From positions 213,980 through 277,979 of the forward strand of contig CAVXUA010000009.1 of the NCBI GenBank assembly GCA_963764825.1: a DNA stretch of 64,000 bases, read 5' to 3'. The DNA comes from JAZGGS01 sp963764825 (GTDB taxonomy: Bacteria; Bacteroidota; Ignavibacteria; Ignavibacteriales; Ignavibacteriaceae). A model generated the notes under the pieces. It worked only from the letters and a program-made list of their open reading frames with translations. It was not told the DNA's origin and did not search any database. Both the position numbers and the translations under genes were made by a program. This document shows, piece by piece, positions 9,365 to 18,745 of the stretch; within the stretch, counting starts at the first letter, position 1; each line of letters starts with the position of its first letter.

Positions 9365-11927
9365 GGTACAGAGGAGGGGAGCTTTTCTTTAAGATCTTTT
9401 AAATTATGATAACCAATCTCAACCTGCTTTTTTATCATTTCAAAAATCTCATCATCAAATAAAAAAGCAATATCGGTTTCAGGTTTGTATTCAATAATGG
9501 TTTCAATCTGCATAGATATTACTGCTTCCGAAAGTTTCCTTAATTCCGAGATACTTTGCAGCGAATATTTCCTTAACAGGAGTTCATAAGTGTTGTGAAT
9601 ATTTTTCGGAAGAGTGCGGTCTTCGTTACTATCAATTTTAACCGGATTATTTTTTGTAAAATCATTAATGATCTCTAAAAAATCATTCCCGATTTTATTA
9701 AACATCCTGTTATTAAAACCGGATATAGCTAACAATCCTTCTTTGGTAGCGGTTTCCTTTCTACTATTTCTCTAAGAAGTTCATCAGGACATATAACATT
9801 ATCCGGTTTGTAAAAATTTTTCAGATGTTTTTTTTCTTGCATCTCTTAGCAGGTTATAAAGGTAAAGATTCTCTTCGTAATTTTTTGCAGGAGCAGCTTC
9901 TTCTATCATAGCGCCGATTTTTACTAATGTCTCTTTTCCTTTATTTGTAAGATCTAAAAATCTTTTTGCACCGCTCGTCCTGCTGATAAATTGTTTAGCC
10001 GCAAGTTCCTGCACAATAATTTTAATATCATTTTTATCGAAGTTTGTGCAAGTTCCAAATTCTTAAACTTTTCAAAACTCTCTTTTAGTTTATTGCCTTG
10101 CAAAATGTTGATCAGCGCATTTTCATCAATTGGTTTTTCTGCTTCATCAAGGGTTCTTATTATTATTTCTGAAATATATTCTACAGTGGAATCGGTTATC
10201 CGTTCACCTGCAAGACAGTTATCGCATTTGTCGCAGCGGTAATCATCAAGCTGCTCTCCAAAGTAATTTAGTATAAAGTTAAACCTGCATTTTTTTGTAT
10301 AAGCAAACTCTGTCATCAGGTTAAGTTTGCGTTGTGCATTAATATAACTTTCGTTTATCATCTTGTAGTTAAGTATTAGCTTATCATCAGCCGCCCTGGG
10401 TGCAGCAAGTTGTATAGTTTCTTTCTCAATTGCTTTTTGAAATGAAATAATTCCAAGATTATCAAGTGTTGTAAGATTATCATACAAAGATGGTACAGGT
10501 ATGCTTAATGATGTATGCAAATTGATTGGTCTGGATATTCCTTATTACCCGCAAATAACACGCTGCCAAATTCGCGGAGCAGCTGAAGAATAATATTTTT
10601 AAATTCCTCATTGCTGGTTGTGCTTACGAATTGTTTTAACCTGCTCTTTCTCCATCGTAAAACTTATAGAATCTTTTTTCTCGAACTCAGAAACCTGCCT
10701 AAGATAACCGGCTCTTTCAAGATATCTTAACGAAGCGTGCAATAATCCTCTTAGAGATTGAAGTCCCTGCATAATTGGAAATATATTCAGGGTCAACAAT
10801 CAATTCATTTTCAGTTATTGAACCAACTGCAATCGAGTTATAATCACAAATAGCTTTGTAAATAGTTTGAATGATCTGTCTTGTCAGGATGAGAATTTCT
10901 TATAAAAAAATTATGAATTGAAATATCCTTATCATCATAAAGCAGGTAAGTGTAGGATGGTTTCCCATCTCTGCCCGCTCTTCCAATTTCCTGGTAAAAA
11001 TTTTCTACAGAACCGGTTGTATCATAATGAATGACTAATCTTATATCTTTTTTATCAATCCCCATCCCGAAAGCATTTGTCGCAGCAATAATATTTATTT
11101 TACCATTACTAAATTCTTCCTGTATTTTTCTTCTAATGGGCGGCTGCAAACCTGCATGATAGTAATGACATTTATATTTGTTTAGATTTAAAAATTCCGT
11201 TACTTCTTCAGCATTCTTTCGGGTTGCAGTGTAAATAATTGCAGCCCCTTCGGTTTGTCTTAGCAGTTCAAGGCATTTCTGTTTTTTGTTTTTAGGAAAG
11301 AGAACATTTAAATGAAGATTATCTCTTTCAAATCCTCTAACAAAAATTTGCGGATCTTTTAATTGCAGTTGTTTTACAATATCCTTAACAACCTCTGGTG
11401 TAGCGGTTGCAGTAAATGCTGCTATTTTTTTAAGTGATGTATAATTGATAAAGTCTTTTATTTTCGTATAGCTTGGTCTGAAATTATGTCCCCATTCACT
11501 TATGCAATGTGCTTCATCAACAAATAAATAAGATGGGTTAAGTGATTTTATTCTTTCAGCAAATTTTATGCTTTCAAGTTTTTCGGGTGCAATATAAAGC
11601 AGTTTAATTTTACCAAATGCAATTTTTTGTAGAACCTGTTCCGATTCGTTGAAATCCATCGTGCTATTTATAAAAGCAGCAATTTCTTCCAGTTTGTTAA
11701 GGCTATCAACCTGGTCTTTCATCAACGCAATTAAGGGAGAAATTACAATTGAAAAATTATCGGATATAAGAGAAGGAATTTGATAGCAGAGAGATTTTCC
11801 TGCCCCGGTTGGAAGAACTGCCAGAACATTTTTCCCATCCAGGATAGTATCAATTATTTCTTGCTGCCCGTTCCTGAAAAGTTTCAAATCCAAAGTACTT
11901 TTTTAAGTCTTATTTTTAGACTTTCAT
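9286..11927 (-). CDS. recQ: ATP-dependent DNA helicase RecQ (long form), several frameshifts
   Basis: At least five shifts interrupt one continuous helicase of about 880 residues. Helicase core: FRNGQQEIIDTI, Walker A VLPTGAGKSLCYQIP, DEAHCISEWGHNFRPSY, TATATPEV and YQEIGRAGRDG. Then the RQC zinc region (KKCRFNFILNYF with CDKCDNC), a winged helix, an HRDC domain (GLLAISGFNNRMFNKIG) and a C-terminal helix-turn-helix (EMIKKQVEIGYHNLKDLKE). The proposed start ATG 11927 (MKSLKIRLKKYFGFETF) needs one A added and one removed in two A runs. RecQ unwinds recombination and repair intermediates. The exact stop (9286) is less certain because it overlaps the convergent lipoprotein gene. Confidence 0.88.
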
Positions 11928-12185
11928 CTGATCCAATATAAACTGAACTCGAAATTATAATTCATAATGCGTTTCCGCAGATCAGCATAATTATTTAGGC
12001 ATTAATTGTTTGAAAATTAAGCATTCACCTGTTAACTTTTCAAATGATTATTCAAAAAAATGCAACCATCCATTAAAAAGATCCTTCATTACAAATCCTG
12101 AATGTTTTAGAATTAATTTAACTCAATTTCTATATCTGATAATTAATAATTAGGCTTTTTAATAATACTATTAAAGGAATAAAAA

Positions 12186-14972
12186 ATGAAGTACTTGTTT
12201 ACCATCGCAGCAATATTTCTGTTTCAATTAAGTGTTTATTCACAAATTGAATATAAAGACCAGCTTATTGAAAATAGTGTATTCAGCAATGCTCCTGAAG
12301 AGATAAAAAATACAAAACCATTTATAAGGCAATGGTGGTTTTTTGAAGAAAGAGCTTATCCTGAAGGTGTAATTCCTGAGAATGCGTATGAAAATTCTAT
12401 CGAACAAAGAAATTTATTAAGAGAACAGAACGGAGAGGATGCTTTAAGCATTAATTGGGTAAGTCTTGGTCCAACTCCCGGTGCTTACTTTAACTACGGA
12501 AATATTTCATCCCGCGTTGTAACAGGTGCATACGATCCAACAAATCCTGATGTTCTTTATATTGGTCCTGCAAACGGTGGAGTATGGAAATCAACTGACG
12601 GGGGAATAAATTGGATGCCACTTACAGATAATGAAGTATCGATGGCTATGGGTTCCATAGCTATTGATCCAACTCAATACAAATATTATTTATGCAGGAA
12701 CAGGTGAAGCAACTTACAGTGGCGCTTCATATTACGGGCGAGGATTATTAAAATCTACCAGATGGCGGAAATACATGGACAAACATTACTTCCGGGCTTC
12801 CTTTTTCAACTTACTTTTCAAGAATAAAGATAAGACCGGGTCATTCAAATGAACTGTTGGCTGCCTTAGGCAATTCAGGTCTTGTATAGAAGTACTGATG
12901 CTGGATTAGACTGGACATTGCTTGCCGGCGGTAGGGTTGATGATGTAGCTTTTTACTTTTACCGGCGATACTGCTTTTGCTGTTGGATCAGGGATTGGTT
13001 TAAGAAGATCACTTGATGGAGGCGCAACCTTTTCATCTTTTGGAAGTGGTTTGGGTACAGGAACAAGAACTCATTTTGATCTCGCTCTATCATCCCCAGC
13101 AACAATGTATGCTTCAGTTTATGGCTCAAGTGTGGTTCGTATTTATAAATCTACTAACCACGGAGCAAACTGGGTTGAATTATCCACTTCATCAAATTTC
13201 CAAAGTCTGGATGGGCAGGCATGGTATGATCTTTACTGTCGCGTAAATCCTCGTAACCCAAACAAAGCTTATGTTGGTACAATTGATGTATTCAGCACAA
13301 CTGATGGAACAACTTTTAACAATTTAACAAATGGTTATAGCGGAGGCTATGTTCATGTAGATCAGCACTATTTGTTTTTTCACCCTACAGATGAAAACAC
13401 CTTTATGGTTTGCAACGATGGCGGAATATGGAAGACAACTGATAACGGAAGCAGTTTTACAAACCTGAACCAGAATTTAACACTAACCCAGTTTTACAGG
13501 ATTGCTGCAAGTCCTTTTACACCAAGCAGAATTCTTGGAGGCACACAGGATAACGGTACGCAGCAAACATTTTCATCACTAAGTTGGGCAGCAGCTTATG
13601 GTGGAGATGGAGGTGAAGTTTGTTTCAATCCACATAATTCAAATGTGATTCTTGGTGAAACACAAAATGGCGGTATTTTTAGAACAACCAATGGTGGATC
13701 TTCGTGGAGTTCAGCAACTTCAGGAATAAATACAGGGGAAAATGTTACCTGGGTTGCTCCAATAATTGCTCATCCCGATAATTCTGGTACTTTTTATGTT
13801 GCCAGACAAACTATTTATCGCTCGGTAAATGATGGTGGAACATGGAGCTCTATTTCCGGCAATGTTAATGGTACCAGCGCTGTTCGGGAATTAGCTATAA
13901 GTAAATCGAATGCATCAATTATGTATGCAACATCTTCCAGCCAGGTTTTTCTTTCTACAGATGGCGGGGTAACATGGACAAACAAAACAAGCGGATTGCC
14001 AAATAAAACTATTAAATCAGTTAATATTCACCCATCTGATGGAAACACAGCATCTGCTAACTTTTTCCGGATTTCGGAACAAGCAAAGTTTATAAAACTA
14101 CGGATATGGGAAATAGCTGGGTAAGCATTCATGGTAACCTTCCCGATTCACCTGTTAATGATGTTTTTATTTATACTTATGATACACAGAATCCGAACAC
14201 TTATTTTGTTGCTACTGACATCGGTGTATTCTTAACTCAGGATAACGGTACAAGCTGGGTTGAATTGCAAAATGGATTGCCCAACACTGTAATAGTACAT
14301 CTTGATTATTCACCTTCAAACCAAATGCTAAGAGCAGGAACACACGGCAGGGGTGTATACGAGGCGTTTATAGATTTGACTGTTCCAGTTGAACTAACAT
14401 CATTTACTGCCTCGATAAATGAAAAAATAGTTACTCTTAATTGGGTTACAGCAACAGAAATAAATAACCTCGGTTTTGAAGTTGAGAGAAAATTGAAAAA
14501 CCAGGAATGGACGACAATTGGTTTTGTTGAAGGTAGCGGTACAACAACTGAGCAGCAAATCTACAGATATGATGATGATTATTCTGTTCTTCCTTATGAA
14601 GGGACAGTACTTTACCGGTTAAAACAGGTTGATTTTGATGGAACTTTTGAACACTCGGAACAGGTTGCAGTTGATGTAACCTTTATTCCAAATAAATTTT
14701 ATGTTTCGCAGAATTACCCAAATCCATTTAATCCAAGTACTACTATAGAGTACTCGCTTCCGGTTGAGAGTAGTGTGAAAATAACGATTCATAATTCTAT
14801 TGGAGAAGCGGTGGAAGTGCTAACCTCTGAATTGCAGCTGCCAGGAAGTTACGAAGTTGTATGGAACGCAGAGAATAGATCATCAGGTATTTATTTTTAT
14901 ACTTTTGAACTATCTCCGCTGGATGGAAGTAAAGTGCACCGCGAGATGAAAAAAATTGTATTTATGAAGTAA
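12186..14972 (+). CDS. Large BNR/sortilin-like repeat protein with T9SS sorting domain, frameshifted
   Basis: A signal peptide (MKYLFTIAAIFLFQLSVYSQ) follows AAAGGAAT. Segments 12186-12700, about 12665-12850, 13050-14120 and 14106-14972 read as one protein of about 920 residues. Repeated Asp-box/BNR motifs (GGVWKSTDGGINW, GGIWKTTDNGSSF, GGIFRTTNGGSSW, VFLSTDGGVTW) predict a large beta-propeller like sialidase or VPS10/sortilin-type proteins. Then comes a module starting VELTSFTASINEKIVTLNWV (ATEINNLGFEVER), followed by the sorting domain YPNPFNPSTTIEY. It is exported to the surface; no catalytic residues are recognised. The region around 12850-13020 is especially broken. Confidence 0.8.
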
Positions 14973-14989
14973 GGTTTTTTGATGAGAAT

Positions 14990-15017
14990 AAAAGGGATAC
15001 TTTAACGTATCCCTTTT
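14990..15017. terminator. Rho-independent terminator
   Basis: A perfect 11-bp stem AAAAGGGATAC / GTATCCCTTTT with loop TTTAAC runs into a T tract on the plus strand. The mirror A tract lets it serve the convergent minus-strand operon ending at 15042 as well. Confidence 0.88.
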
Positions 15018-15041
15018 TTTTATTTTGAAATCTTGTGTAAT

Positions 15042-16388
15042 TCATTTTATCAAAACCATTTTCTTAGTCTCAACAAAAGCTCCAGCTTGTAGTTTATAAA
15101 AATATACACCACTAACAACTTCTTCGCTGATCGTTGATATATCCCACTCAACCTCATAATTTCCTGCAGGTTTCTCATCATTAACAAGTGTTTCAATCTC
15201 ATTACCTAATACATCATAAATTTTCAAAGTAACAAAACTCACTTCTGGAAGATTATATTTGATTGTTGTTACTGGATTAAAAGGATTAGGAAAATTTTGG
15301 TACAAGTAATAGCCAGTGGGTACTATTTCCACTTTATCATCTTCAACACTTACAAGACCTCCAAAACCGCCATTTGTAGTTCTATACAAATGGTGAGTTT
15401 GAACTCCTGGTGAGAACGGTTCTCTTCCTACAATCCATCCGTGGTTCTTATCAGTGAATACCATATCCCTAAATCCATATTCAGGTTGAAGAATGGGAAT
15501 GTGCAATTCTTCTGTCCATGTTCTACCTGTATCACCGCTAAAAAATGCTTTATTGCCTGCAAGCATCCATACATCTGAGGGTTTTCCGGGAATAAATTCA
15601 ATATCCAATACAAAACCCATGCTATCGGTATAATTGAATTCCCAGCTTTGTCCTCCATCCTTTGTTAAATATACATTTGGATTACAGATGCTGTCGTTAC
15701 ACTCACCTGCTGTAATTATTCCAAGATCTTCATCATAAAACTTTATAACTCTGCACTCCATACTATCAGATAGCACAATCCAGTCTATACCGCCATTGGT
15801 TGTTTTGTATAGTTTTTCAGGTATTTGACCATAGGAATAAAAATATCCAACATTAATGTCCACAAAATCTACTCTTCTCCAAACATCACCAGACCATAAA
15901 CCGATTAAACTGTGATTCATTGAAATCCAATTCTCTCCACCATCAGTTGTTCTTAAAAATAATGTTGGAGTAGTCTGAGTAGGAGCATCACCCATTGCTA
16001 CACCGTTCAGCGAATCGAACATTTCAATATAATTTAGAAATGTTGTTAAGTTCGGATCATAAAATTGTAACTGCCAGTTTACCCCTCCATCTTTGGAAGC
16101 CCAAATCTCCTCATAATTCTTAAACCATATTTTATCTGGACTAATGATTTCTTTGACATCATAAAGCGAAGGTAAAGTAGATGTTTTCCAACTATTTCCA
16201 CCATCTTCGGTAATGTAAAGAACACCTCCATAGCTGGGTCCTGTTAGAATCAGACTATCAACAGCGTCTATTTTATTTGTAGACCACCTAAATGGCATAT
16301 TAGTTTCATACCATTGTGCCAACGTAACATTGCTAAATACAAGGATAATAAACAACATTCGAGTTATATAATTTTTACTCCATTTCAT
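15042..16388 (-). CDS. BNR-repeat T9SS protein, distal duplicate
   Basis: An intact 448-residue secreted protein. A signal peptide (MLFIILVFSNVTLAQWYE) is followed by Asp-box repeats (YITEDGGNSWKTS, WASKDGGVNWQL, LRTTDGGENWIS, YKTTNGGIDWIV, YLTKDGGQSWEF), resembling Ycf48/photosystem-II-stability-factor-type propellers, and then the sorting domain (YQNFPNPFNPVTTIKY, ETKKMVLIK). It is closely similar over its full length to 16954-18294. It is the last gene of the redoxin operon, ending just before a shared terminator. Binding of a partner through the propeller is inference. Confidence 0.88.
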   Translation of the reverse strand: MKWSKNYITRMLFIILVFSNVTLAQWYETNMPFRWSTNKIDAVDSLILTGPSYGGVLYITEDGGNSWKTSTLPSLYDVKEIISPDKIWFKNYEEIWASKDGGVNWQLQFYDPNLTTFLNYIEMFDSLNGVAMGDAPTQTTPTLFLRTTDGGENWISMNHSLIGLWSGDVWRRVDFVDINVGYFYSYGQIPEKLYKTTNGGIDWIVLSDSMECRVIKFYDEDLGIITAGECNDSICNPNVYLTKDGGQSWEFNYTDSMGFVLDIEFIPGKPSDVWMLAGNKAFFSGDTGRTWTEELHIPILQPEYGFRDMVFTDKNHGWIVGREPFSPGVQTHHLYRTTNGGFGGLVSVEDDKVEIVPTGYYLYQNFPNPFNPVTTIKYNLPEVSFVTLKIYDVLGNEIETLVNDEKPAGNYEVEWDISTISEEVVSGVYFYKLQAGAFVETKKMVLIK

Positions 16389-16426
16389 TTACTCTACTCC
16401 GTAATAATAAATACTGACAATATTTC

Positions 16427-16453
16427 ATAGCTCCCTCCATTTGAGGGAGCTAT
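16427..16453 (-). promoter_or_regulatory. Intercistronic hairpin between distal peptide and BNR gene
   Basis: ATAGCTCCCTC and GAGGGAGCTAT form a perfect 11-bp stem with a 5-nt loop, 36 bp after the peptide stop. No U run follows on the minus strand, so it looks like an RNA-stabilising or expression-balancing hairpin rather than a terminator. The duplicated locus has a hairpin at the same place (18334-18353) with different bases. Confidence 0.6.
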
Positions 16454-16488
16454 TTTAATGAGTACTTAATGTAAATAATACATTAGTA

Positions 16489-16827
16489 TCATTTATCAAT
16501 GTTGCAAGAAACGTGGGTACCGTAGTACAATGTTTCATCAGATTTCATACAATAGTCACTACCGGAACCACATAAACAGTTTGAATAAGTATAATCAACA
16601 CAAGCTTTACAATCTGAACCTAACTCGGTGCAAGCGGATTTGACAATCAAACTTGCAGAGGTGCCGCACCGTGTTGGGTCTTCTGGATCATCATTCTCAC
16701 ACCCACCGTTTGAACACCATTCAGCATCCACTAGATGAAAAATGTCATTTTCATATGACATTGCTTGCAAACCAAGCCCTATTGTTGCTAATGCTAGCAA
16801 CATAAAAAAGCTCTTGATGAACTTCAT
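16489..16827 (-). CDS. Small secreted 10-cysteine protein, distal copy
   Basis: An intact 112-residue protein. A Sec signal peptide (MKFIKSFFMLLALATIGLG, cleavage probably near LQA) is followed by about 90 residues with ten cysteines in the pattern C-x4-C-x10-C-x11-C-x6-C-x2-C-x7-C-x-C-x6-C-x14-C. Every cysteine is shared with the paralogue at 18391-18729. About four residues in five are identical by eye. The even, fixed cysteine set suggests five disulfides. No sorting domain is present, so it probably stays periplasmic or is processed further. The HLVDAEWC stretch recalls the NVEALA peptides of Bacteroidales, but this is only a resemblance. Confidence 0.85.
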   Translation of the reverse strand: MKFIKSFFMLLALATIGLGLQAMSYENDIFHLVDAEWCSNGGCENDDPEDPTRCGTSASLIVKSACTELGSDCKACVDYTYSNCLCGSGSDYCMKSDETLYYGTHVSCNIDK

Positions 16828-16843
16828 ATGTCCCTCCTTTGGT

Positions 16844-16951
16844 TTATTTAGAATTTAGTTTTTTAATAAGGAAAGGAAGCAAATCATTACTAATCGCTCC
16901 TTTCCATATATTTTCAACCATTCCATCTTTGCATATAATTATTGTACTGCT
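16844..16951 (-). pseudogene. 3' remnant of the MauE-redoxin gene left by duplication
   Basis: Thirty-five codons plus a stop read STIIICKDGMVENIWKG and then LLPFLIKKLNSK. Twenty-six of 35 residues match the C-terminus of the intact redoxin gene (18746-19768). It starts two bases after the stop of the upstream BNR gene and has no start codon or 5' part. It therefore marks the junction of the tandem duplication. Confidence 0.85.
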
Positions 16952-16953
16952 TT

Positions 16954-18294
16954 CTATTTTATAAGAATCATCTTCTTAGTTTGAGCGAAGTTGTTTATTT
17001 GCAATTGGTAGAAGTAGATACCGCTTGGTAATTCAGCTGCATTAAATTTAACCGAGTAGTTACCTGCAGGTTTCTCATCATTAACAAGTGTTGCAATCTC
17101 ATTACCTAATACATCATAAATTTTCAAAGTAATAAAACTTGTTTCCGGGATTTGATATTTGATTTTTGTTACTGGATTAAAAGGATTAGGAAAGTTTTGG
17201 TACAATAAATATCCTTTTGGTACTACTTCCTTATAATTGTCCTCAACACTAACAAGACCTCCAAAACCTCCATTGGTGGTGCGATACAAATGATGTGTAA
17301 ATCCTTGGGAGAGCGGTTCTCTTCCTACAATCCATCCGTGGTTCTTATCTGTAAAGGCCATGTCTCTAAATCCGTAGGCAGGCGTGAGAATCGGAATATG
17401 CATTTCTTCAGTCCAGGTTCTTCCTGTATTACTGCTAAAAAAAGCTTTGTTGCCGGCAATCATCCACACATCCGAGGGCTTTCCTGGAATAAATTCAATA
17501 TCCATTACGAAACCCATACTATCGGTATAAGTAAATTCCCAGCTTTGCCCTCCATCTGTAGTCAAATATACATTTGGATTACAAATACTGTCACTACACT
17601 CACCTCCTGCAATTATACCAATATCTGCATCATAAAACCTCATTACTTTACAGTCCATACTATCAGATAATACTATCCAGTCTGTACCACCATTTGTTGT
17701 TTTGTATAATTTTTCGGGTATTTCACCAAAGGAATAAAAATATCCCACATTTATATCAACGAAATCTACTCTCTTCCAAATATTAGCTGACCATAAACCG
17801 ATTAAATTGTGATTCATCGAAATCCAGTTATTACCACCATCTGTTGTTCTTAAAAAGAGGGTTGGATCACTCAGAGTAGGTGCATCACCCATTGCTACAC
17901 CATTTAATGAATCGAACATTTCAATATAATTTAGAAATGTTGTTAAGGTCGGATCATAAAACTGTAACTGCCAGTTTACTCCACCGTCTTTTGAAGCCCA
18001 GATCTCCTCATAATTCTTAAACCATATTTTATCTGATCCACTAATTTCCATAACATCAATGAAAGAAGGTACTGGTGTAGATGCGATCCAACTATTTCCA
18101 CCATCTTCAGTTTTATATAGCTCACCAGTAAACCCAATTGCTCCTACAAAAATCAGACTATCAAATGCATCTATTTTCTCTGAACTCCACGGGGGAGGAA
18201 TATTTGTTATTTCATACCACTGTGCCTGAATAATAGTAGTAAGCACAAAAAAAGATATAATAAGTGAAATATATATTCTAGCTCTTTTCATCAT
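16954..18294 (-). CDS. BNR-repeat T9SS protein, proximal duplicate
   Basis: An intact 446-residue protein with a signal peptide (YISLIISFFVLTTIIQAQWY), at least five Asp-box repeats (YKTEDGGNSWIAS, WASKDGGVNWQL, LRTTDGGNNWIS, YKTTNGGTDWIV, YLTTDGGQSWEF) and a T9SS sorting domain (FPNPFNPVTKIKY, TKKMILIK). It is paralogous to 15042-16388 along its whole length. It lies 96 nt downstream of the proximal 10-Cys peptide, with a hairpin between them. Linkage to the redoxin and peptide suggests a surface partner of the peptide; that is inference. Confidence 0.88.
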   Translation of the reverse strand: MMKRARIYISLIISFFVLTTIIQAQWYEITNIPPPWSSEKIDAFDSLIFVGAIGFTGELYKTEDGGNSWIASTPVPSFIDVMEISGSDKIWFKNYEEIWASKDGGVNWQLQFYDPTLTTFLNYIEMFDSLNGVAMGDAPTLSDPTLFLRTTDGGNNWISMNHNLIGLWSANIWKRVDFVDINVGYFYSFGEIPEKLYKTTNGGTDWIVLSDSMDCKVMRFYDADIGIIAGGECSDSICNPNVYLTTDGGQSWEFTYTDSMGFVMDIEFIPGKPSDVWMIAGNKAFFSSNTGRTWTEEMHIPILTPAYGFRDMAFTDKNHGWIVGREPLSQGFTHHLYRTTNGGFGGLVSVEDNYKEVVPKGYLLYQNFPNPFNPVTKIKYQIPETSFITLKIYDVLGNEIATLVNDEKPAGNYSVKFNAAELPSGIYFYQLQINNFAQTKKMILIK

Positions 18295-18333
18295 TCTACC
18301 TATTAATAATTATTTATAAATTGCATTACAACA

Positions 18334-18353
18334 GCCCCTCTAATCTGAGGGGC
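18334..18353 (-). promoter_or_regulatory. Intercistronic hairpin between proximal peptide and BNR gene
   Basis: GCCCCTC and GAGGGGC form a 7-bp GC-rich stem with a 6-nt loop, 38 bp after the peptide stop and without a U run. Position and shape match the hairpin at 16427-16453 although the stem bases differ, which hints at selection for structure. Confidence 0.55.
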
Positions 18354-18390
18354 CATTGCATGTAAAACAGTCATTAAGAATGTTTGGGTA

Positions 18391-18729
18391 CTACTTATCA
18401 ATATCGCACTCTACGTGAGTACCATAGTAGTAACTATGATCTTCTTTCATACAAAAGTCACTACCGGTACCGCATACGCAGCTTGAAAAAGTATAATCAA
18501 CACACGCTTTACAGTCAGCACCTAACTCGTTGCAAGCGGATTTAACTATTATACTTGCTGAAGTAGTGCACCGTGTAGGGTCGAGTACATTAGTATTCTC
18601 ACACCCACCTTCTGAGCACCATTCTGCATCCGCAAGATGAAAAATGTCACTTTCATATGACATTGCTTGCAAGCCAAGCGCAATTGTTGCTAATGCCAGC
18701 AACATAAGAAAGCTCTTGATGAACTTCAT
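18391..18729 (-). CDS. Small secreted 10-cysteine protein, proximal copy
   Basis: An intact 112-residue protein with a Sec signal peptide (MKFIKSFLMLLALATIALGL). Cysteines are at 38, 43, 54, 66, 73, 76, 84, 86, 93 and 108. Acidic residues and small Gly/Ser-rich turns lie between the cysteines (DAEWCSEGGCEN, CVCGTGSDFC). A strong ribosome site (GGAGGGACTT) precedes the ATG, and the redoxin stop is only 16 nt upstream. This suggests co-expression with the thiol oxidoreductase that could oxidise its cysteines. No known family is certain; bacteriocin-like, adhesin-like or NVEALA-like roles remain open. Confidence 0.85.
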   Translation of the reverse strand: MKFIKSFLMLLALATIALGLQAMSYESDIFHLADAEWCSEGGCENTNVLDPTRCTTSASIIVKSACNELGADCKACVDYTFSSCVCGTGSDFCMKEDHSYYYGTHVECDIDK

Positions 18730-18745
18730 AAGTCCCTCCTTTTGT

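Larger units (their letters stand above)
15042..16951 (-). repeat. Distal copy of a 1.9-kb tandem duplication
   Basis: This unit (redoxin 3' remnant, 10-Cys peptide, BNR protein) matches 16954-18853 in gene order, spacing and sequence. In both copies 16 nt separate the redoxin (or remnant) stop from the peptide ATG, and both have a strong GGAGGGAC or GGAGGGACTT ribosome site. Confidence 0.85.
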
